In this document: positions 18,349 to 30,488 of the stretch, one piece after another
Numbering within the stretch: position 1 is the stretch's first letter
How the letters are laid out: every line of letters begins with the position of its first letter
NCBI RefSeq assembly: GCF_024734075.1
Contig: NZ_CP102850.1
Coordinates: 4,774,001-4,838,000 of the forward strand
Direction: 5' to 3'
Length of the DNA stretch: 64,000 nucleotides
Source of the DNA: Gordonia mangrovi
GTDB lineage: Bacteria; Actinomycetota; Actinomycetes; Mycobacteriales; Mycobacteriaceae
Notes under the pieces: model-generated
The model's database searches: none
Told to the model about the DNA's origin: nothing
The model's input: the letters and a program-made list of their open reading frames with translations, nothing else
Made by a program: the position numbers and the translations under genes

Positions 18349-21057
18349 GTGCAGACGCATGACATCAGGCAGCGCTTCCTGGATCACTTCATCAAGGCGG
18401 GACACACCGAGGTGCCCAGCGCCTCGCTGGTCCTCGACGATCCGAACCTGCTGTTCGTCAACGCGGGCATGGTGCCGTTCAAGCCGTACTTCCTCGGCGA
18501 GCAGACGCCGCCGTTCGACCGCGCCACCAGCGTGCAGAAGTGCGTGCGCACCCTCGACATCGACGAGGTCGGCATCACCACCCGACACAACACCTTCTTC
18601 CAGATGGCCGGCAACTTCTCGTTCGGCGACTACTTCAAGCGCGAGGCGATCGAATTCGCCTGGACGCTACTGACCAACAGTGTCGAAGAGGGTGGCTACG
18701 GGATCGACCCGCAGAAGCTGTGGCCGACGGTCTACCTCGACGACGACGAGGCCGAGGCGATCTGGCGCGACGAGATCGGGGTGCCCGCCGAACGCATCCA
18801 ACGACGTGGACTCAAGGACAACTACTGGTCGATGGGTGTGCCCGGCCCCTGCGGGCCGTGCTCGGAGATCTTCTACGACCGCGGACCGGCCTACGGCGTC
18901 GAAGGCGGACCCGAAGCCGACGAGGACCGCTACATCGAGATCTGGAATCTCGTGTTCATGCAGAACGTCCGCGGCCCGGGCGGCGGTAAGGACAACTACG
19001 AGATCCTGGGCCCGCTGCCGAAGAAGAACATCGACACCGGGATGGGGATCGAACGCGTCGCGTGCATTCTGCAGGGTGTCGACAACGTTTACGAGACCGA
19101 CCTGCTCAAGCCGATCATCGACCTCGCGTCGCGGCTGACCGGTCGTGCCTACGGCGCCGGAAACCACGACGATGACGTGCGGTTCCGGGTGATCGCCGAC
19201 CATGCCCGGACCGCGGCGCTGCTCATCGGCGACGGTGTGCTGCCCGGCAACGACGGTCGCGGCTACGTGCTGCGGCGCCTGCTGCGGCGGGTGGTGCGGT
19301 CGGTCCGGCTGCTGACCGCCGGGAGTGAAGCGAGCGGGGTGGTCCCGACAGCCGCCGAACAGCCCACGATGGACGATTTCATCTCGCTGGTCGTCGACAC
19401 CATGTCACCGTCGTATCCGAACCTGGCCGAACAGCGCGACCACATCATCGACGTCGCCGTCGCCGAGGAGGCGTCGTTCAGCAAGACCCTCGCCGCCGGC
19501 TCGAAGCTGTTCGCCGACGCCGCGACAGCGACCAAGGCTGCCGACCGCACCACCATCAGCGGGGACGACGCATTCACCCTGCACGACACGTACGGGTTCC
19601 CGATCGACCTCACCCTGGAGATGGCCGCCGAAGCCGGCCTCGCCGTCGATCGCGAGGGTTTCACCGCGCTGATGGCCGAGCAGAAGCAGCGCGCCAAGGC
19701 CGATGCGACCGCTCGCAAGTCCGGCCACGCGGACCTGTCGGTGTACCGCGAGTTCCTCGACCGGGGTCCGACGATGTTCACCGGTTTCGACGAACTGGTG
19801 TCCGAGGCGAAGGTGCTCGGCCTGGTCTCCGACGGTGCGCGCGTGCAGAGCGCCGCGCCCGGCCAGGAACTCGTGGTGGTGCTCGACCGGAGTCCGCTCT
19901 ATGCCGAATCCGGGGGTCAGATGGCCGATGTCGGCACCATCACCACCGGTGACGGTGTCCGGCTGCGGGTCACCGACGTACAGAAGGCCGGAAAGTCCGT
20001 GTGGCTGCACAAGGTCACCGTCGACGAGGGAGAGATCGCCGAGGGCGACGAGGTCATCGCCGCGGTGGATCAGTCCTGGCGCCACGGCGCGACGCAGGGG
20101 CACTCCGGAACCCACATGGTGCACGCTGCGCTGCGTGAGGTCCTCGGGCCCACCGCGACCCAGGCCGGGTCGCTCAACCGCCCGGGTTATCTGCGGTTCG
20201 ACTTCCATTCCGGAAAACCGTTGTCGGAGAGTCAGCGACGCGAGATCGAGGAGATCAGCAACGCCGCGGTCGAGGCCAACCATCCGGTGCACACCTTCGA
20301 GACCGGACTGACCGAGGCCAAGCAGATGGGCGCGATCGCGCTGTTCGGCGAGAACTACGGTGACGTCGTGCGGGTGGTCGAGATCGGCGGACCGTTCTCG
20401 ATGGAGCTGTGCGGCGGCACCCATGTCGCGTCGTCGGCCCAGATCGGCCCGGTCACCGTCATCGGCGAATCGTCGGTGGGCTCCGGTATCCGGCGTGTCG
20501 AGGCCTATGTCGGGATGGATTCCTTCCGGTATCTGTCCAAGGAACGCGCCTTGATGGCCGGACTCGCGTCGTCGCTGAAGGTGCCGTCCGACGAGGTGCC
20601 GGGACGCGTCGAGCAACTGGTGACGCGCCTCAAAGACGCTGAACGTGAGGTCGAGCGGTTGCGCGCGGACTCCGCTCGCTCCGCCGCCGGAGGCCTGATC
20701 GACTCGGCGACCGCCTCGGGAGACACCCTGCTCGTGGGCGGTCTCGTGCCGGGCGGACTCGACGCCAACGGCTTGCGTGGGCTGGCGACCGATCTGCGTG
20801 GCAAGGTGGGTGATCGGCTCGCGGTGATCGCACTGTTCGCGCCGAGCGCCGACGGCGCCAAGGTCCCGTTCGTGGTCGCCACCACCGAGGCCGCGCGCGG
20901 CCGGGGCATCAAGGCCGGAGACCTCGTGAAGGAGGTCGCTCCGCTGGTCGGCGGGCGCGGCGGCGGCAAACCCGATCTGGCCCAGGGCGCGGGCTCGGAC
21001 CCGGCCGGCATCGACTCCGCGATGGCGCGGGTGCGCGAACTCGTGCGGGATCGATGA
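18349..21057 (+). CDS. alaS: Alanine--tRNA ligase
   Basis: A 902-residue class II synthetase. The N-terminal catalytic core includes [15 protein letters not shown], the motif 2 region [18 protein letters not shown] and the [13 protein letters not shown] glycine-rich motif 3. The editing domain has the zinc ligands HSGTHMVH and CGGTHVASS. The C-terminal oligomerisation (C-Ala) domain ends in a Gly-rich [13 protein letters not shown] segment. GTG start is preceded by aagga. Its stop overlaps the ruvX ATG (ATGA). Confidence 0.97.
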   Translation: MQTHDIRQRFLDHFIKAGHTEVPSASLVLDDPNLLFVNAGMVPFKPYFLGEQTPPFDRATSVQKCVRTLDIDEVGITTRHNTFFQMAGNFSFGDYFKREAIEFAWTLLTNSVEEGGYGIDPQKLWPTVYLDDDEAEAIWRDEIGVPAERIQRRGLKDNYWSMGVPGPCGPCSEIFYDRGPAYGVEGGPEADEDRYIEIWNLVFMQNVRGPGGGKDNYEILGPLPKKNIDTGMGIERVACILQGVDNVYETDLLKPIIDLASRLTGRAYGAGNHDDDVRFRVIADHARTAALLIGDGVLPGNDGRGYVLRRLLRRVVRSVRLLTAGSEASGVVPTAAEQPTMDDFISLVVDTMSPSYPNLAEQRDHIIDVAVAEEASFSKTLAAGSKLFADAATATKAADRTTISGDDAFTLHDTYGFPIDLTLEMAAEAGLAVDREGFTALMAEQKQRAKADATARKSGHADLSVYREFLDRGPTMFTGFDELVSEAKVLGLVSDGARVQSAAPGQELVVVLDRSPLYAESGGQMADVGTITTGDGVRLRVTDVQKAGKSVWLHKVTVDEGEIAEGDEVIAAVDQSWRHGATQGHSGTHMVHAALREVLGPTATQAGSLNRPGYLRFDFHSGKPLSESQRREIEEISNAAVEANHPVHTFETGLTEAKQMGAIALFGENYGDVVRVVEIGGPFSMELCGGTHVASSAQIGPVTVIGESSVGSGIRRVEAYVGMDSFRYLSKERALMAGLASSLKVPSDEVPGRVEQLVTRLKDAEREVERLRADSARSAAGGLIDSATASGDTLLVGGLVPGGLDANGLRGLATDLRGKVGDRLAVIALFAPSADGAKVPFVVATTEAARGRGIKAGDLVKEVAPLVGGRGGGKPDLAQGAGSDPAGIDSAMARVRELVRDR

Positions 21058-21485
21058 GCTGGACTCGCGGGCGGCGTCTGGGGGTCGACGTCGGTTCCGT
21101 GCGGGTCGGGGTCGCCGTCTGTGATCCCGATGGCATTCTCGCCACCCCGGTCGAAACGGTGCAGCGCACGCCGCGTACCGACGCCGACCTCGCGCGGATC
21201 GCCGCGCTGGTCGAGGAGTACGAAGCGGTCGGCGTCGTGGTGGGACTGCCGAAGACGCTGCGCAACGAGAGCGACACCGCAGCCGGATTGGCCCGCGACT
21301 TCGGTGACCGCCTCGCCGAGCGGATCGCACCCGTGTCGGTGGAGTATCACGACGAACGGCTGACGACCGTCACCGCGACCCAGGCGTTGCGGGCCAGCGG
21401 AGTCAATGCCAAGTCCTCGCGCGCCGTCATTGATCAGGCGGCTGCGGTCGCTATCCTGCAGGGGTGGCTGGATACGCGACGATGA
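21054..21485 (+). CDS. ruvX: Holliday junction resolvase-like protein RuvX/YqgF
   Basis: A 143-residue RNase H-fold protein. The N-terminal [14 protein letters not shown] carries the first catalytic Asp. [10 protein letters not shown] and a late [16 protein letters not shown] with the final Asp match the YqgF family. It is linked to 16S rRNA 5'-end maturation in E. coli and predicted to act on junctions. It overlaps alaS by ATGA and leads into mltG, the common actinobacterial order alaS-ruvX-mltG-aroE. Confidence 0.93.
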   Translation: MSWTRGRRLGVDVGSVRVGVAVCDPDGILATPVETVQRTPRTDADLARIAALVEEYEAVGVVVGLPKTLRNESDTAAGLARDFGDRLAERIAPVSVEYHDERLTTVTATQALRASGVNAKSSRAVIDQAAAVAILQGWLDTRR

Positions 21486-21585
21486 CTTCTGCATGCGCCC
21501 GGCCAGCCGGCACAACGCAATTCGCGATCGCAAAGAGTGTGTTTCCGACGATCGAATCATGCCAGATCCGGGGAGGAATCGCTCG

Positions 21586-23319
21586 GTGACCGACGAACGC
21601 CACCGACCGAGGCGGCACGATCTGTCCGATCAGCCCACCGAACAACTCGAGCTCGACCGGCTGCGGTACTTCACGCAGCCAACCGACGGCAAGCCGACCA
21701 CCCGACACCGACGGCGCCGCGCGGTCACGGGAGAACCGTCGCCGACCGGTCCGCAGCCGGTGGTAGAGCAGTCGGCGACACCGCCCTCCCGTGACCCGTA
21801 TGGGACCGATCCGCACCGAGCCGACGCAGCGGCAGGCACCGGAAGGTGGCCCGCGCCGCCCGCCCAAGGCCGGCCGATCCGACCGCAACCCGAACCGGTG
21901 GCGCCGCCGGCCGGGCACATCCACGATTCCGACGAAGCGATCCGGATCCGTGCCGGTGAGTTCGACGACCCCATGCGGCGCGCGGTACCGCACCGGGTCC
22001 CGCCCCGCTCCGTCGCCGCCACACCCACGTCGCCCGCCGCAGACCCGGTCGTCGCCGGCGACCGCGCCGAAGGTGTGCTCGACCTGTGGGACGAGCCCGA
22101 CGACGTCGACCACCGGGAGCCCCGTCGCACCGGCCGATCGGCCAAGGGTCCACGGCGGTCAGGTCCGGCCACACCCGGCCGGCTACGTAAACGCGTCGTA
22201 TTGGCCATCGTGCTCACCTGCATGCTGATCCTCGTCGTCGGAGTCGGATTCGTGGGTCTGCGGGCGTTCGGAGCGTTCGAGAACACGAAGGACTACACCA
22301 ACACGGCAGGTACCGCCGATGTGGTGGTGGACATTCCGCAGAACTCGACGCTGATGGACTTCGGTCAGATTCTGCAGGATAACGATGTGGTCGCCAGCGT
22401 CCAGGCCTTCATCGACGCCGCCGACGGACAGCCGATGTCCGGCGGGTTCTACAAAATGCGCACGCAGATCCCGGCGGCGACCGCGGTGGAGATGATGACC
22501 GACGGCAACGCGCATCGGGTCGGGCGCATGGTGGTTCCCGAGGGTCTGCAGTTGGACAACAAGGAAGGCGTGGACGGCAAGATCACGCCGGGCATCTTTC
22601 AGATGATCGAGAACGCGACAGCGGTGACCGTGAACGGACAGCGGATCGGGACCGACGTGGCCGCGCTGGAAACGGCCGCCGCCGAGGACACTCCCGAACA
22701 ACTCGGCGTACCGGATTGGGCGCGTCCGACGGTGCAGGATCTCACCGGCGATCATCGGCGGATCGAGGGTCTCATCGCACCCGGAACATGGGAGACCATC
22801 GACCCCGAACACACGCCGACGCAGATCCTGCGCGAGCTCATCACCGCCAGTGCCGCCCGCTTCGAGCAGTGGGGTCTGCTCGAACCGCACGACTCCGGCC
22901 TGACCCCGTACGAAACGCTGGTCACGGCGTCGATAGTGGAACGTGAGGTCACCAACCCCGACGACTATGCAAAGGTCGCCCGGGTGATCCTGAATCGGTT
23001 GGACAAGGGGCAGCGGCTGGAGATGGACTCCACCGCGAATTACACCGCCGCGGTCACCAACATCGACGTCTACGGCGAGGCGTACCGCGCGGACAACGAA
23101 TGGAACACCTACCGGATCGAGGGGTTGCCGGCCACTCCGATCGGCGCGGTCGGGGAGCGGGCGCTGACCGCCGTCGAGTACCCCACCCCTGGTGACTGGC
23201 TGTACTTCGTCACCATCGACCAAGACGGCACCACCCTGTTCGCCGACACCTTCGCCCAACACCAGCGCAACCGGGACAGGGCCTGCGACAACGAGTTGCT
23301 GACCACCGGGTGCAGCTGA
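21586..23319 (+). CDS. mltG: Endolytic murein transglycosylase MltG (YceG-like)
   Basis: A 577-residue type II membrane protein that cuts nascent glycan strands to set their length. A long, Arg/Pro-rich cytoplasmic N-terminus (about 190 residues) precedes a single membrane helix (VVLAIVLTCMLILVVGVGFVG). A LysM-like segment (DIPQNSTLMDFGQILQDN) and the YceG domain follow. The catalytic Glu lies in VTASIVEREVTNPDDYAKVA; LEMDSTANYT is also conserved. GTG at 21586 has gggaggaa 8 nt upstream, so it is preferred over the in-frame ATG at 21559 and the earlier frame overlapping ruvX. Confidence 0.92.
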   Translation: MTDERHRPRRHDLSDQPTEQLELDRLRYFTQPTDGKPTTRHRRRRAVTGEPSPTGPQPVVEQSATPPSRDPYGTDPHRADAAAGTGRWPAPPAQGRPIRPQPEPVAPPAGHIHDSDEAIRIRAGEFDDPMRRAVPHRVPPRSVAATPTSPAADPVVAGDRAEGVLDLWDEPDDVDHREPRRTGRSAKGPRRSGPATPGRLRKRVVLAIVLTCMLILVVGVGFVGLRAFGAFENTKDYTNTAGTADVVVDIPQNSTLMDFGQILQDNDVVASVQAFIDAADGQPMSGGFYKMRTQIPAATAVEMMTDGNAHRVGRMVVPEGLQLDNKEGVDGKITPGIFQMIENATAVTVNGQRIGTDVAALETAAAEDTPEQLGVPDWARPTVQDLTGDHRRIEGLIAPGTWETIDPEHTPTQILRELITASAARFEQWGLLEPHDSGLTPYETLVTASIVEREVTNPDDYAKVARVILNRLDKGQRLEMDSTANYTAAVTNIDVYGEAYRADNEWNTYRIEGLPATPIGAVGERALTAVEYPTPGDWLYFVTIDQDGTTLFADTFAQHQRNRDRACDNELLTTGCS

Positions 23320-23324
23320 GCGCC

Positions 23325-24152
23325 ATGACACCCACAGCACGACGGGCCGCGGTGCTCGGATCGCCGGTCGGTCATTCGCGCTCACCGGACCTGCACCTGG
23401 CGGCGTACCGCGCGCTCGGGCTCGTCGACTGGACCTATGACCGCATCGAGTGCACCGCCGAACAACTACCAGAGCTGGTGTCGGGGCTGGGGCCGGAATT
23501 CGTCGGTTTGTCGGTGACGATGCCGGCGAAACTGGCCGCCCTGGCGTTCGCGGATGAACGCACTGCGCGCGCCGAGTTGGTCGGCTCGGCCAACACACTC
23601 GTGCGCACCGACCGCGGCTGGCGGGCGGACTGCACCGACATCGACGGCATGACCGGGGCACTGCGAGCGGTCGGCGTGGACCCCACCGAAAACCCGACCG
23701 CGGTGCTGGTGGGCGCCGGTGGGACGGCGTTGCCGACAGTCGCCGCCCTGCATGACACCGGATTCACCGAGCTGACCATCGTCGCCCGCGACCCGGCACG
23801 GGCCGCGCCGGTCGTCGAGGTCGCCACCGAGGTGGGGATGGCTGCCGAGGTGATCGGCTTCGTCGACGGACCCGAACTCGCCCGGCACGCCGGCACGTGC
23901 GGGGTCGTGGTGTCGACAGTGCCCGCAGACGCCGCGACGGGCCTCGTCGCTTCGCTCTCGGCGGCCGCGCGGTTGGTCGACGTGATCTATCACCCGTGGC
24001 CGACGCCGTTGGCAGCAGCCGTGTCGGCGGCCGGCGGACGCGTCGTCGGCGGTCTGGTCATGCTGCTCAACCAGGCCTACAGCCAGGTGGAGCAGTTCAC
24101 CGGGCGGCCGGCCCCGCGGGAGGCGATGGCCGCGGCGCTCGACACCGGCTGA
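23325..24152 (+). CDS. aroE: Shikimate dehydrogenase
   Basis: A 275-residue enzyme that reduces 3-dehydroshikimate with NADPH in the chorismate pathway. The substrate-binding segment is GSPVGHSRSPDLHLAAYR; VTMPAKLAAL contains the catalytic-Lys region (VTMPxK). The nucleotide fold glycine loop is LVGAGGTALPTVAAL and the C-terminal GLVMLLNQAYSQVEQFTG is typical. ATG at 23325 lies 5 nt after the mltG stop; GTG at 23310 is an alternative overlapping mltG. Confidence 0.93.
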   Translation: MTPTARRAAVLGSPVGHSRSPDLHLAAYRALGLVDWTYDRIECTAEQLPELVSGLGPEFVGLSVTMPAKLAALAFADERTARAELVGSANTLVRTDRGWRADCTDIDGMTGALRAVGVDPTENPTAVLVGAGGTALPTVAALHDTGFTELTIVARDPARAAPVVEVATEVGMAAEVIGFVDGPELARHAGTCGVVVSTVPADAATGLVASLSAAARLVDVIYHPWPTPLAAAVSAAGGRVVGGLVMLLNQAYSQVEQFTGRPAPREAMAAALDTG

Positions 24153-24222
24153 GCCCCGCCGCGGGCCGGTCGCCTGTGGATGGAATTCCGGCGCGGCGTG
24201 GGTTCTGGACCACGATCGACGG

Positions 24223-24618
24223 ATGTGTCTGTGGATCGTGCTGATGTGGCTGTCCCGCATCGCCGAGGTCGACCTGAACACCCGTCGCATCCCGACGTCG
24301 TCGCTCTGGCCGGCGATCGCCGCGACGCTCGCGTTCACCGGGGCCCAACCGACGGTCGGCCTCGCGGCACTCGTGACCGCAGCGCCCTATGCCCTCGCCG
24401 CCGCCGCGGGCCTCTGCGGCGGTGGCGATGTGAAGTTGGCGTTCGTCCTCGGCGGCCTGCTCGCCGACGTCGCGGCCGGTCTGCTCGTGGTGCTTCTCGC
24501 CGCGGTGCTCGGGCTCGCCGCGCATGTCGTCACCCGGAGGCGTGACGGGCTCCCGCACGCCCCGGCACTGGTGGCCGCGACGGTATGTGTGCTGGCGTCG
24601 GGTGGGTGGGCCATCTGA
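24223..24618 (+). CDS. Minimal A24-type prepilin peptidase-like membrane protein
   Basis: A 131-residue, very hydrophobic protein with about four membrane helices. It carries the two aspartates expected of GxGD peptidases: [10 protein letters not shown] near residue 17 and GGGDVKLAF near residue 69. It lacks the N-terminal methyltransferase/zinc region of full PilD, so it is a TadV-like or Rv2551c-like core only. No pilin or type IV secretion genes lie nearby. No in-frame start lies upstream before stop codons, and the ATG has no good Shine-Dalgarno. Substrate unknown. Confidence 0.75.
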   Translation: MCLWIVLMWLSRIAEVDLNTRRIPTSSLWPAIAATLAFTGAQPTVGLAALVTAAPYALAAAAGLCGGGDVKLAFVLGGLLADVAAGLLVVLLAAVLGLAAHVVTRRRDGLPHAPALVAATVCVLASGGWAI

Positions 24619-24694
24619 TGTCGAGGCATCACACGCTGTGACCCGGGGGGTGCGTACCGAGGGCCCCGGACGCCACATGGAACAATTGATCCTT

Positions 24695-25881
24695 GTGTTG
24701 CGCTGGATAACTGCCGGAGAATCGCATGGCCCGGCCCTGGTCGCCCTTGTCGAGGGGATGGTGGCCGGTGTCGAGGTCACCTCGTCCGACATCGCCGAAC
24801 AACTCGCCCGTCGTCGCCTCGGCTACGGCCGTGGCGCCCGGATGAAGTTCGAGGCGGACAAGATCACCATCGTCGGTGGTCTTCGGCACGGCCGCACCAT
24901 GGGCGGCCCGGTGGCCGTGGAGATCGGCAACACCGAGTGGCCCAAGTGGGAGACCGTGATGGCGGCCGATCCGGTGGATCCGGCCGAACTCGAGGGCAGC
25001 GCCCGCAACGCGCCGCTGACCCGGCCTCGCCCGGGACACGCCGACTACTCCGGCATGCTGAAGTACGGATTCGACGATGCCCGGCCGGTCCTGGAGCGCG
25101 CCAGCGCACGCGAGACGGCGGCGCGGGTCGCCGCCGGGACCGTGGCCCGCAACTTCCTGCGCCAGGTGCTGGGCATCGAGGTGCTCTCACACGTCATCTC
25201 GATCGGCGCCAGCGAACCCTACGACGGTCCCGCACCGCACTACGCCGACCTCCCCGCGATCGACGAGAGCCCCGTGCGTGCTTTCGACCCCGGATCGGCC
25301 GACCTGATGATCGCGGAGATCGAGTCGGCGAAGAAAGACGGCGACACCCTCGGCGGCGTCGTGGAGGTGGTCGCCACCGGAGTGCCGGTGGGGCTGGGCT
25401 CGCACGTCAGTGGCGAGACGCGACTCGACGCGCGGCTGGCCGGTGCGCTGATGGGCATCCAGGCCATCAAGGGCGTCGAGGTCGGTGACGGTTTCACCAC
25501 GGCGCGCCGCCGCGGCAGCCAGGCGCACGACGAGATGGTGCCCGGCCCGGACGGCGTGCTCCGTTCGACCAACCGTGCCGGCGGTCTCGAAGGCGGAATG
25601 ACCAACGGCGAGGATCTGCGGGTGCGGGTCGCGATGAAGCCGATCTCGACGGTTCCGCGGGCGTTGTCCACCGTCGACATGGAGACCGGAGACGAGGCCG
25701 TCGCCATCCATCAGCGCTCTGATGTCTGTGCGGTACCGGCGGCCGGCGTGGTCGCCGAGGCGATGGTCGCGTTGGTGCTCGCGCAGGCGGCGCTGGAGAA
25801 ATTCGGTGGCGACTCGGTCGCCGAGACCGGCGACAATGTCGCCGCCTATCGCAAACGGGTGGACTCGCGCCCGCCTCGCTC

Positions 25882-25885
<4 letters not shown>
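24695..25885 (+). CDS. aroC: Chorismate synthase
   Basis: A 396-residue enzyme that converts EPSP to chorismate using reduced FMN. Signature motifs are [47 protein letters not shown] with [15 protein letters not shown], and the C-terminal [17 protein letters not shown]. The family N-terminus (M)[11 protein letters not shown] places the start at GTG 24695; ATG at 24677 is an alternative. Its need for FMN ties it to the rib genes later in the window. It overlaps aroK by ATGA. Confidence 0.96.
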
Positions 25886-27566
<1,681 letters not shown>

Positions 27567-27573
27567 GCCGTGC

Positions 27574-27608
27574 GAGGCGCCGGTAGGGAAGGGGGCGGCG
27601 CGCGCCTC
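27574..27608. terminator. Possible bidirectional terminator between aroB and the membrane gene
   Basis: gaggcgc (27574-27580) and gcgcctc (27602-27608) are complementary with a 21-nt loop. They lie between two convergent stops, the second overlapping the minus-strand gene's stop region. No T-tract is present. Confidence 0.25.
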
Positions 27609-28098
27609 AGCTCGCGGCGTGCTCCGGATCGCGCTCCGCGTGCACCGACCAGTCCTCGTCGGCATCGGCTCTGCGCTGATCGCGACGGACGATCCAGCGG
27701 CCGACCGCCGCACCGGTGAAGGCGGGCACGAACACCAACAGGGCGGTGAACGACCCGCCGGCGATCAACTCGATGAACAAACTGCCCTCGCCGATCCCGG
27801 CGAAGACGTAGCGGCCGAGAATCCAGCTGATGAGACCGGCCACGACACCGGCGAGCAGTCCGGCCTGCAGCCAGCGCACCGTCAGGTCCTCGTAGTCGTC
27901 GGGGTCGGGATTGGCCCGGGCGTCGGCGACGCCGTCGACCCCGCCCCACAGCAGCGCGACGAGCACGACCGCCGCGATGGCGATGGTCTTCCACACGGTC
28001 GTGTGCAGGGGTGCATTGACCACTGCCACACCGAGGAGCACACGGGCGACGACGTGTACGGCGGTCATCACCAGACCGCGGGGCAACCACGAAGACAT
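27607..28098 (-). CDS. Four-helix membrane protein (Rv2536 / B-4DMT transporter-like)
   Basis: A 163-residue protein with four hydrophobic segments: AVHVVARVLLGVAVV, TIAIAAVVLVALLWGG, GLLAGVVAGLISWILGR and IAGGSFTALLVFVPAFTG. An Asp-rich loop (ANPDPDDYEDL) separates them and the tail is charged. It matches the position and shape of M. tuberculosis Rv2536 and proteins annotated B-4DMT family transporter. No substrate is known. ATG at 28098 is preferred over the longer frame to 28224: a TACCCT hexamer lies 7 nt upstream on the minus strand, which suggests a leaderless mRNA. It stands opposite the neighbouring genes. Confidence 0.75.
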   Translation of the reverse strand: MSSWLPRGLVMTAVHVVARVLLGVAVVNAPLHTTVWKTIAIAAVVLVALLWGGVDGVADARANPDPDDYEDLTVRWLQAGLLAGVVAGLISWILGRYVFAGIGEGSLFIELIAGGSFTALLVFVPAFTGAAVGRWIVRRDQRRADADEDWSVHAERDPEHAAS

Positions 28099-28105
28099 AG
28101 CGGAC

Positions 28106-28111
28106 AGGGTA
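28106..28111 (-). promoter_or_regulatory. Candidate -10 of the four-helix membrane protein gene
   Basis: On the minus strand TACCCT is followed by seven bases and then the ATG. This TAnnnT spacing would place the transcription start at or next to the A of ATG. No Shine-Dalgarno is present. Confidence 0.4.
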
Positions 28112-28163
28112 CGCAACCTGGAACGTGTTCGAAAACACATCCCGGTCAACGGGCCCGGCGGTG

Positions 28164-28193
28164 GCGCCGGCACCGGGGCCCCGGTGCCGGCGC
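28164..28193. repeat. 30-bp perfect GC palindrome in a divergent promoter region
   Basis: The arm gcgccggcaccgggg (28164-28178) is followed directly by its exact reverse complement (28179-28193). It lies between the divergent membrane gene (start 28098) and pepQ (start 28208), 14 nt before the pepQ ATG. As RNA in the pepQ leader it would form a very stable hairpin abutting the ribosome-binding site; as DNA it could be an operator or a REP-type element. Confidence 0.8.
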
Positions 28194-28207
28194 GGTAGCG
28201 TGAAGGG

Positions 28208-29332
28208 ATGTCCGCCACAGCCATGACCAGTGACTATCGGGCCCGCCGCGACCGCTTTCGTGACCAACTCGCCGGATCGGACCAGCCGGTGGATGCCTTC
28301 GTCGTCAGCGATCTGGTCAACGTCGGCTACCTGACCGGATTCACCGGCTCGAATGCTGCGCTGCTCATCGGCGCCTCGGCCGATGCCGACCGCATCTGCA
28401 CCGACGGCCGCTACCGAACCCAGGTCGGCGAACAGTCGGGTGATCTCGAGGCCGTCATCGCGCGCGACTGCCTCACCGAACTCGCCCGGCAGGCCCGCGC
28501 AGCGGGCGCCGCCACCATCGGCTTCGAAGGCGACGCCGTCACCGTCGCAGCACATCGCGCACTCATCTCCGCACTCGACGATGCGAGCGGCCCGGTGCCC
28601 GAGCTGGTCGCCCACACCGGCGCGGTCCAACGACTCCGTATCGTCAAGGACGCTGGTGAGGTCGACCTGCTGCGGGCGGCCTGCACGATCGGCGACAAGG
28701 CACTGGCGACGATCATCGAACGGGGCGTGATCCGCCCGGGAGCCACCGAGCGTGACGTGGCCCGATCGCTCGAGTGGGAGATGTACGCCCTCGGTGCCGA
28801 CGACATCGCGTTCGAGACCATCGTCGCGGCCGGTGCCAACTCCGCGATCCCACATCATCGGCCCACGCAGGCGGTGCTCGCCGACGGCGACTTCGTCAAG
28901 ATCGACTTCGGCGCCGTGGTCGGTGGCTACCACTCGGATATGACCCGCACCTACGTGCTCGGTCGTGCGGCCGACTGGCAACGCGAGATCTACGACCTCG
29001 TCGCGCAGGCACAGGCGGCCGGCCGGGCGGCGTTGCGGCCGGACGCCGAGCTGCGTGAGGTCGACGCCGCCGCCCGATCGGTCATCGCCGACGCCGGGCA
29101 CGCCGAGCACTATGTCCACGGACTGGGCCATGGTGTCGGACTGCAGATCCACGAAGCGCCCGGAATCGGCGCGCTGGCGACGGGTACACTGCCATGCGGC
29201 GCGGCGGTGACCGTGGAGCCCGGCGTCTACCTCCCCGGCCGAGGTGGCGTCAGGATCGAGGACACCCTGATCGTCACCGACGATGCACCGGAGCTGCTGA
29301 CCGCCACCGACAAGACATTCACCGTCATCTGA
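28208..29332 (+). CDS. pepQ: Xaa-Pro aminopeptidase / M24 family dipeptidase
   Basis: A 374-residue cytoplasmic metallopeptidase that removes residues before proline. An N-terminal creatinase-like domain ([20 protein letters not shown]) is followed by the pita-bread catalytic domain. The dinuclear-metal ligands are visible in [37 protein letters not shown] and [22 protein letters not shown] at 28208 is preceded by gaagg; ATG at 28223 is an alternative. It directly precedes efp, a frequent pairing with the synthesis factor for polyproline stretches. The symbol pepE is also used in mycobacteria. Confidence 0.9.
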   Translation: MSATAMTSDYRARRDRFRDQLAGSDQPVDAFVVSDLVNVGYLTGFTGSNAALLIGASADADRICTDGRYRTQVGEQSGDLEAVIARDCLTELARQARAAGAATIGFEGDAVTVAAHRALISALDDASGPVPELVAHTGAVQRLRIVKDAGEVDLLRAACTIGDKALATIIERGVIRPGATERDVARSLEWEMYALGADDIAFETIVAAGANSAIPHHRPTQAVLADGDFVKIDFGAVVGGYHSDMTRTYVLGRAADWQREIYDLVAQAQAAGRAALRPDAELREVDAAARSVIADAGHAEHYVHGLGHGVGLQIHEAPGIGALATGTLPCGAAVTVEPGVYLPGRGGVRIEDTLIVTDDAPELLTATDKTFTVI

Positions 29333-29379
29333 CGGGTTGTCCGCGACATTCATCGACGACTGCAAGGGAAGAACACCAC

Positions 29380-29943
29380 ATGGCGACCACCGCCGACTTC
29401 AAGAACGGCCTCGTGCTGCGCATGGACGACCAGCTTTGGCAGATCCAGGAGTTCCAGCACGTCAAGCCCGGCAAGGGGCCGGCCTTCGTGCGTACCAAGA
29501 TCAAGAACGTGATGTCGGGCAAGATCGTCGACAAGACCTTCAATGCCGGCGTGAAGGTGGAGACCGCGACCGTCGACCGCCGCGACATGACCTACCTCTA
29601 CAACGACGGCACCGACTTCGTGTTCATGGACGGCGAGACCTTCGAGCAGATCTCCATCACGCCGGAGACCCTGGGTGACGGTGCGCGCTTCATGCTGGAG
29701 AACATGACCGTGCAGGTGTCGATGCACGAGGGCAATCCGCTGTTCGTCGAACTGCCGGTCACCGTCGAGTTGCTCGTCGAGCAGACCGATCCGGGTCTGC
29801 AGGGTGATCGCTCCACCGGCGGCACCAAGCCCGCGACCATGGAGACCGGCGCCGAGATCCAGGTTCCGCTGTTCATCAACACCGGCGACAAGCTGAAAGT
29901 CGACTCGCGCGACGGCAGCTACCTCGGTCGCGTGAACGCCTGA
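29380..29943 (+). CDS. efp: Elongation factor P
   Basis: A 187-residue, three-domain OB/KOW protein that rescues ribosomes stalled at polyproline. The loop that reaches the peptidyl-transferase centre reads [14 protein letters not shown], with a proline on both sides of the tip Lys. This is the actinobacterial PGKGP subfamily, reported to work with an unmodified lysine; no epmA, epmB or ymfI-type modifying gene is in the window. ATG has aaggga upstream; the longer frame from 29194 would overlap pepQ and lacks homology. nusB follows after 13 nt. Confidence 0.96.
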   Translation: MATTADFKNGLVLRMDDQLWQIQEFQHVKPGKGPAFVRTKIKNVMSGKIVDKTFNAGVKVETATVDRRDMTYLYNDGTDFVFMDGETFEQISITPETLGDGARFMLENMTVQVSMHEGNPLFVELPVTVELLVEQTDPGLQGDRSTGGTKPATMETGAEIQVPLFINTGDKLKVDSRDGSYLGRVNA

Positions 29944-29956
29944 CCGAGCCCGACCC

Positions 29957-30424
29957 GTGAAACAACCCGGTACCCGACACAAGGCCCGTCGCCGCGCGGT
30001 CGACCTGCTGTTCGAGGCGGAGGCCAAGAAGGTCACCGCGACGCAGCTGGTCGCCGAGCGCCGCGAGTACGTCCGCGACGACGAGAGCGTGGGGACGATC
30101 CACGACTACACCGCGACCGTCATCGAGGGATTGGCCGCCGATCTGCCGCAGGTGGACGCGGTGGTCTCCTCACACCTGAAGGGGTGGACCCTGCAGCGTC
30201 TGCCCGCGGTCGATCGGGCGATTCTGCGCCTGGCGACGTGGGAGCTGTTCAACTCGACCGACGTCGATCCGATCGTCGTCGTCGACGAGGCGGTGGAACT
30301 GGCCAAGGAGCTGTCCACCGACGATTCGCCGGCGTTCGTCAACGGAGTCCTGGCGCAGATCGCGGAGCTGGCGCCCCAGGTGCGTGCGGCCGCCGCAGCC
30401 GACGAGACACATCGCCGGGATTGA
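29957..30424 (+). CDS. nusB: Transcription antitermination protein NusB
   Basis: A 155-residue all-helical RNA-binding protein that acts with NusE (S10) at boxA sites in rRNA leaders. It has [17 protein letters not shown] at the N-terminus, [16 protein letters not shown] in the middle and the family motif [11 protein letters not shown] near the end. GTG start lies 13 nt after the efp stop. The intergenic region after it carries the pyrR control element. Confidence 0.95.
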   Translation: MKQPGTRHKARRRAVDLLFEAEAKKVTATQLVAERREYVRDDESVGTIHDYTATVIEGLAADLPQVDAVVSSHLKGWTLQRLPAVDRAILRLATWELFNSTDVDPIVVVDEAVELAKELSTDDSPAFVNGVLAQIAELAPQVRAAAAADETHRRD

Positions 30425-30488
30425 CCCCCGAACGGCACGCAACGGGTCGCGAGTGACGACGCAGAGACGCTCGCGCGAGGACGAAGTG

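Noticed and set aside
28121-28130. gaacgtgttc as a LexA/SOS box
   Set aside because: The actinobacterial LexA site needs four bases between GAAC and GTTC; here there are two. Neighbouring genes are not SOS genes.
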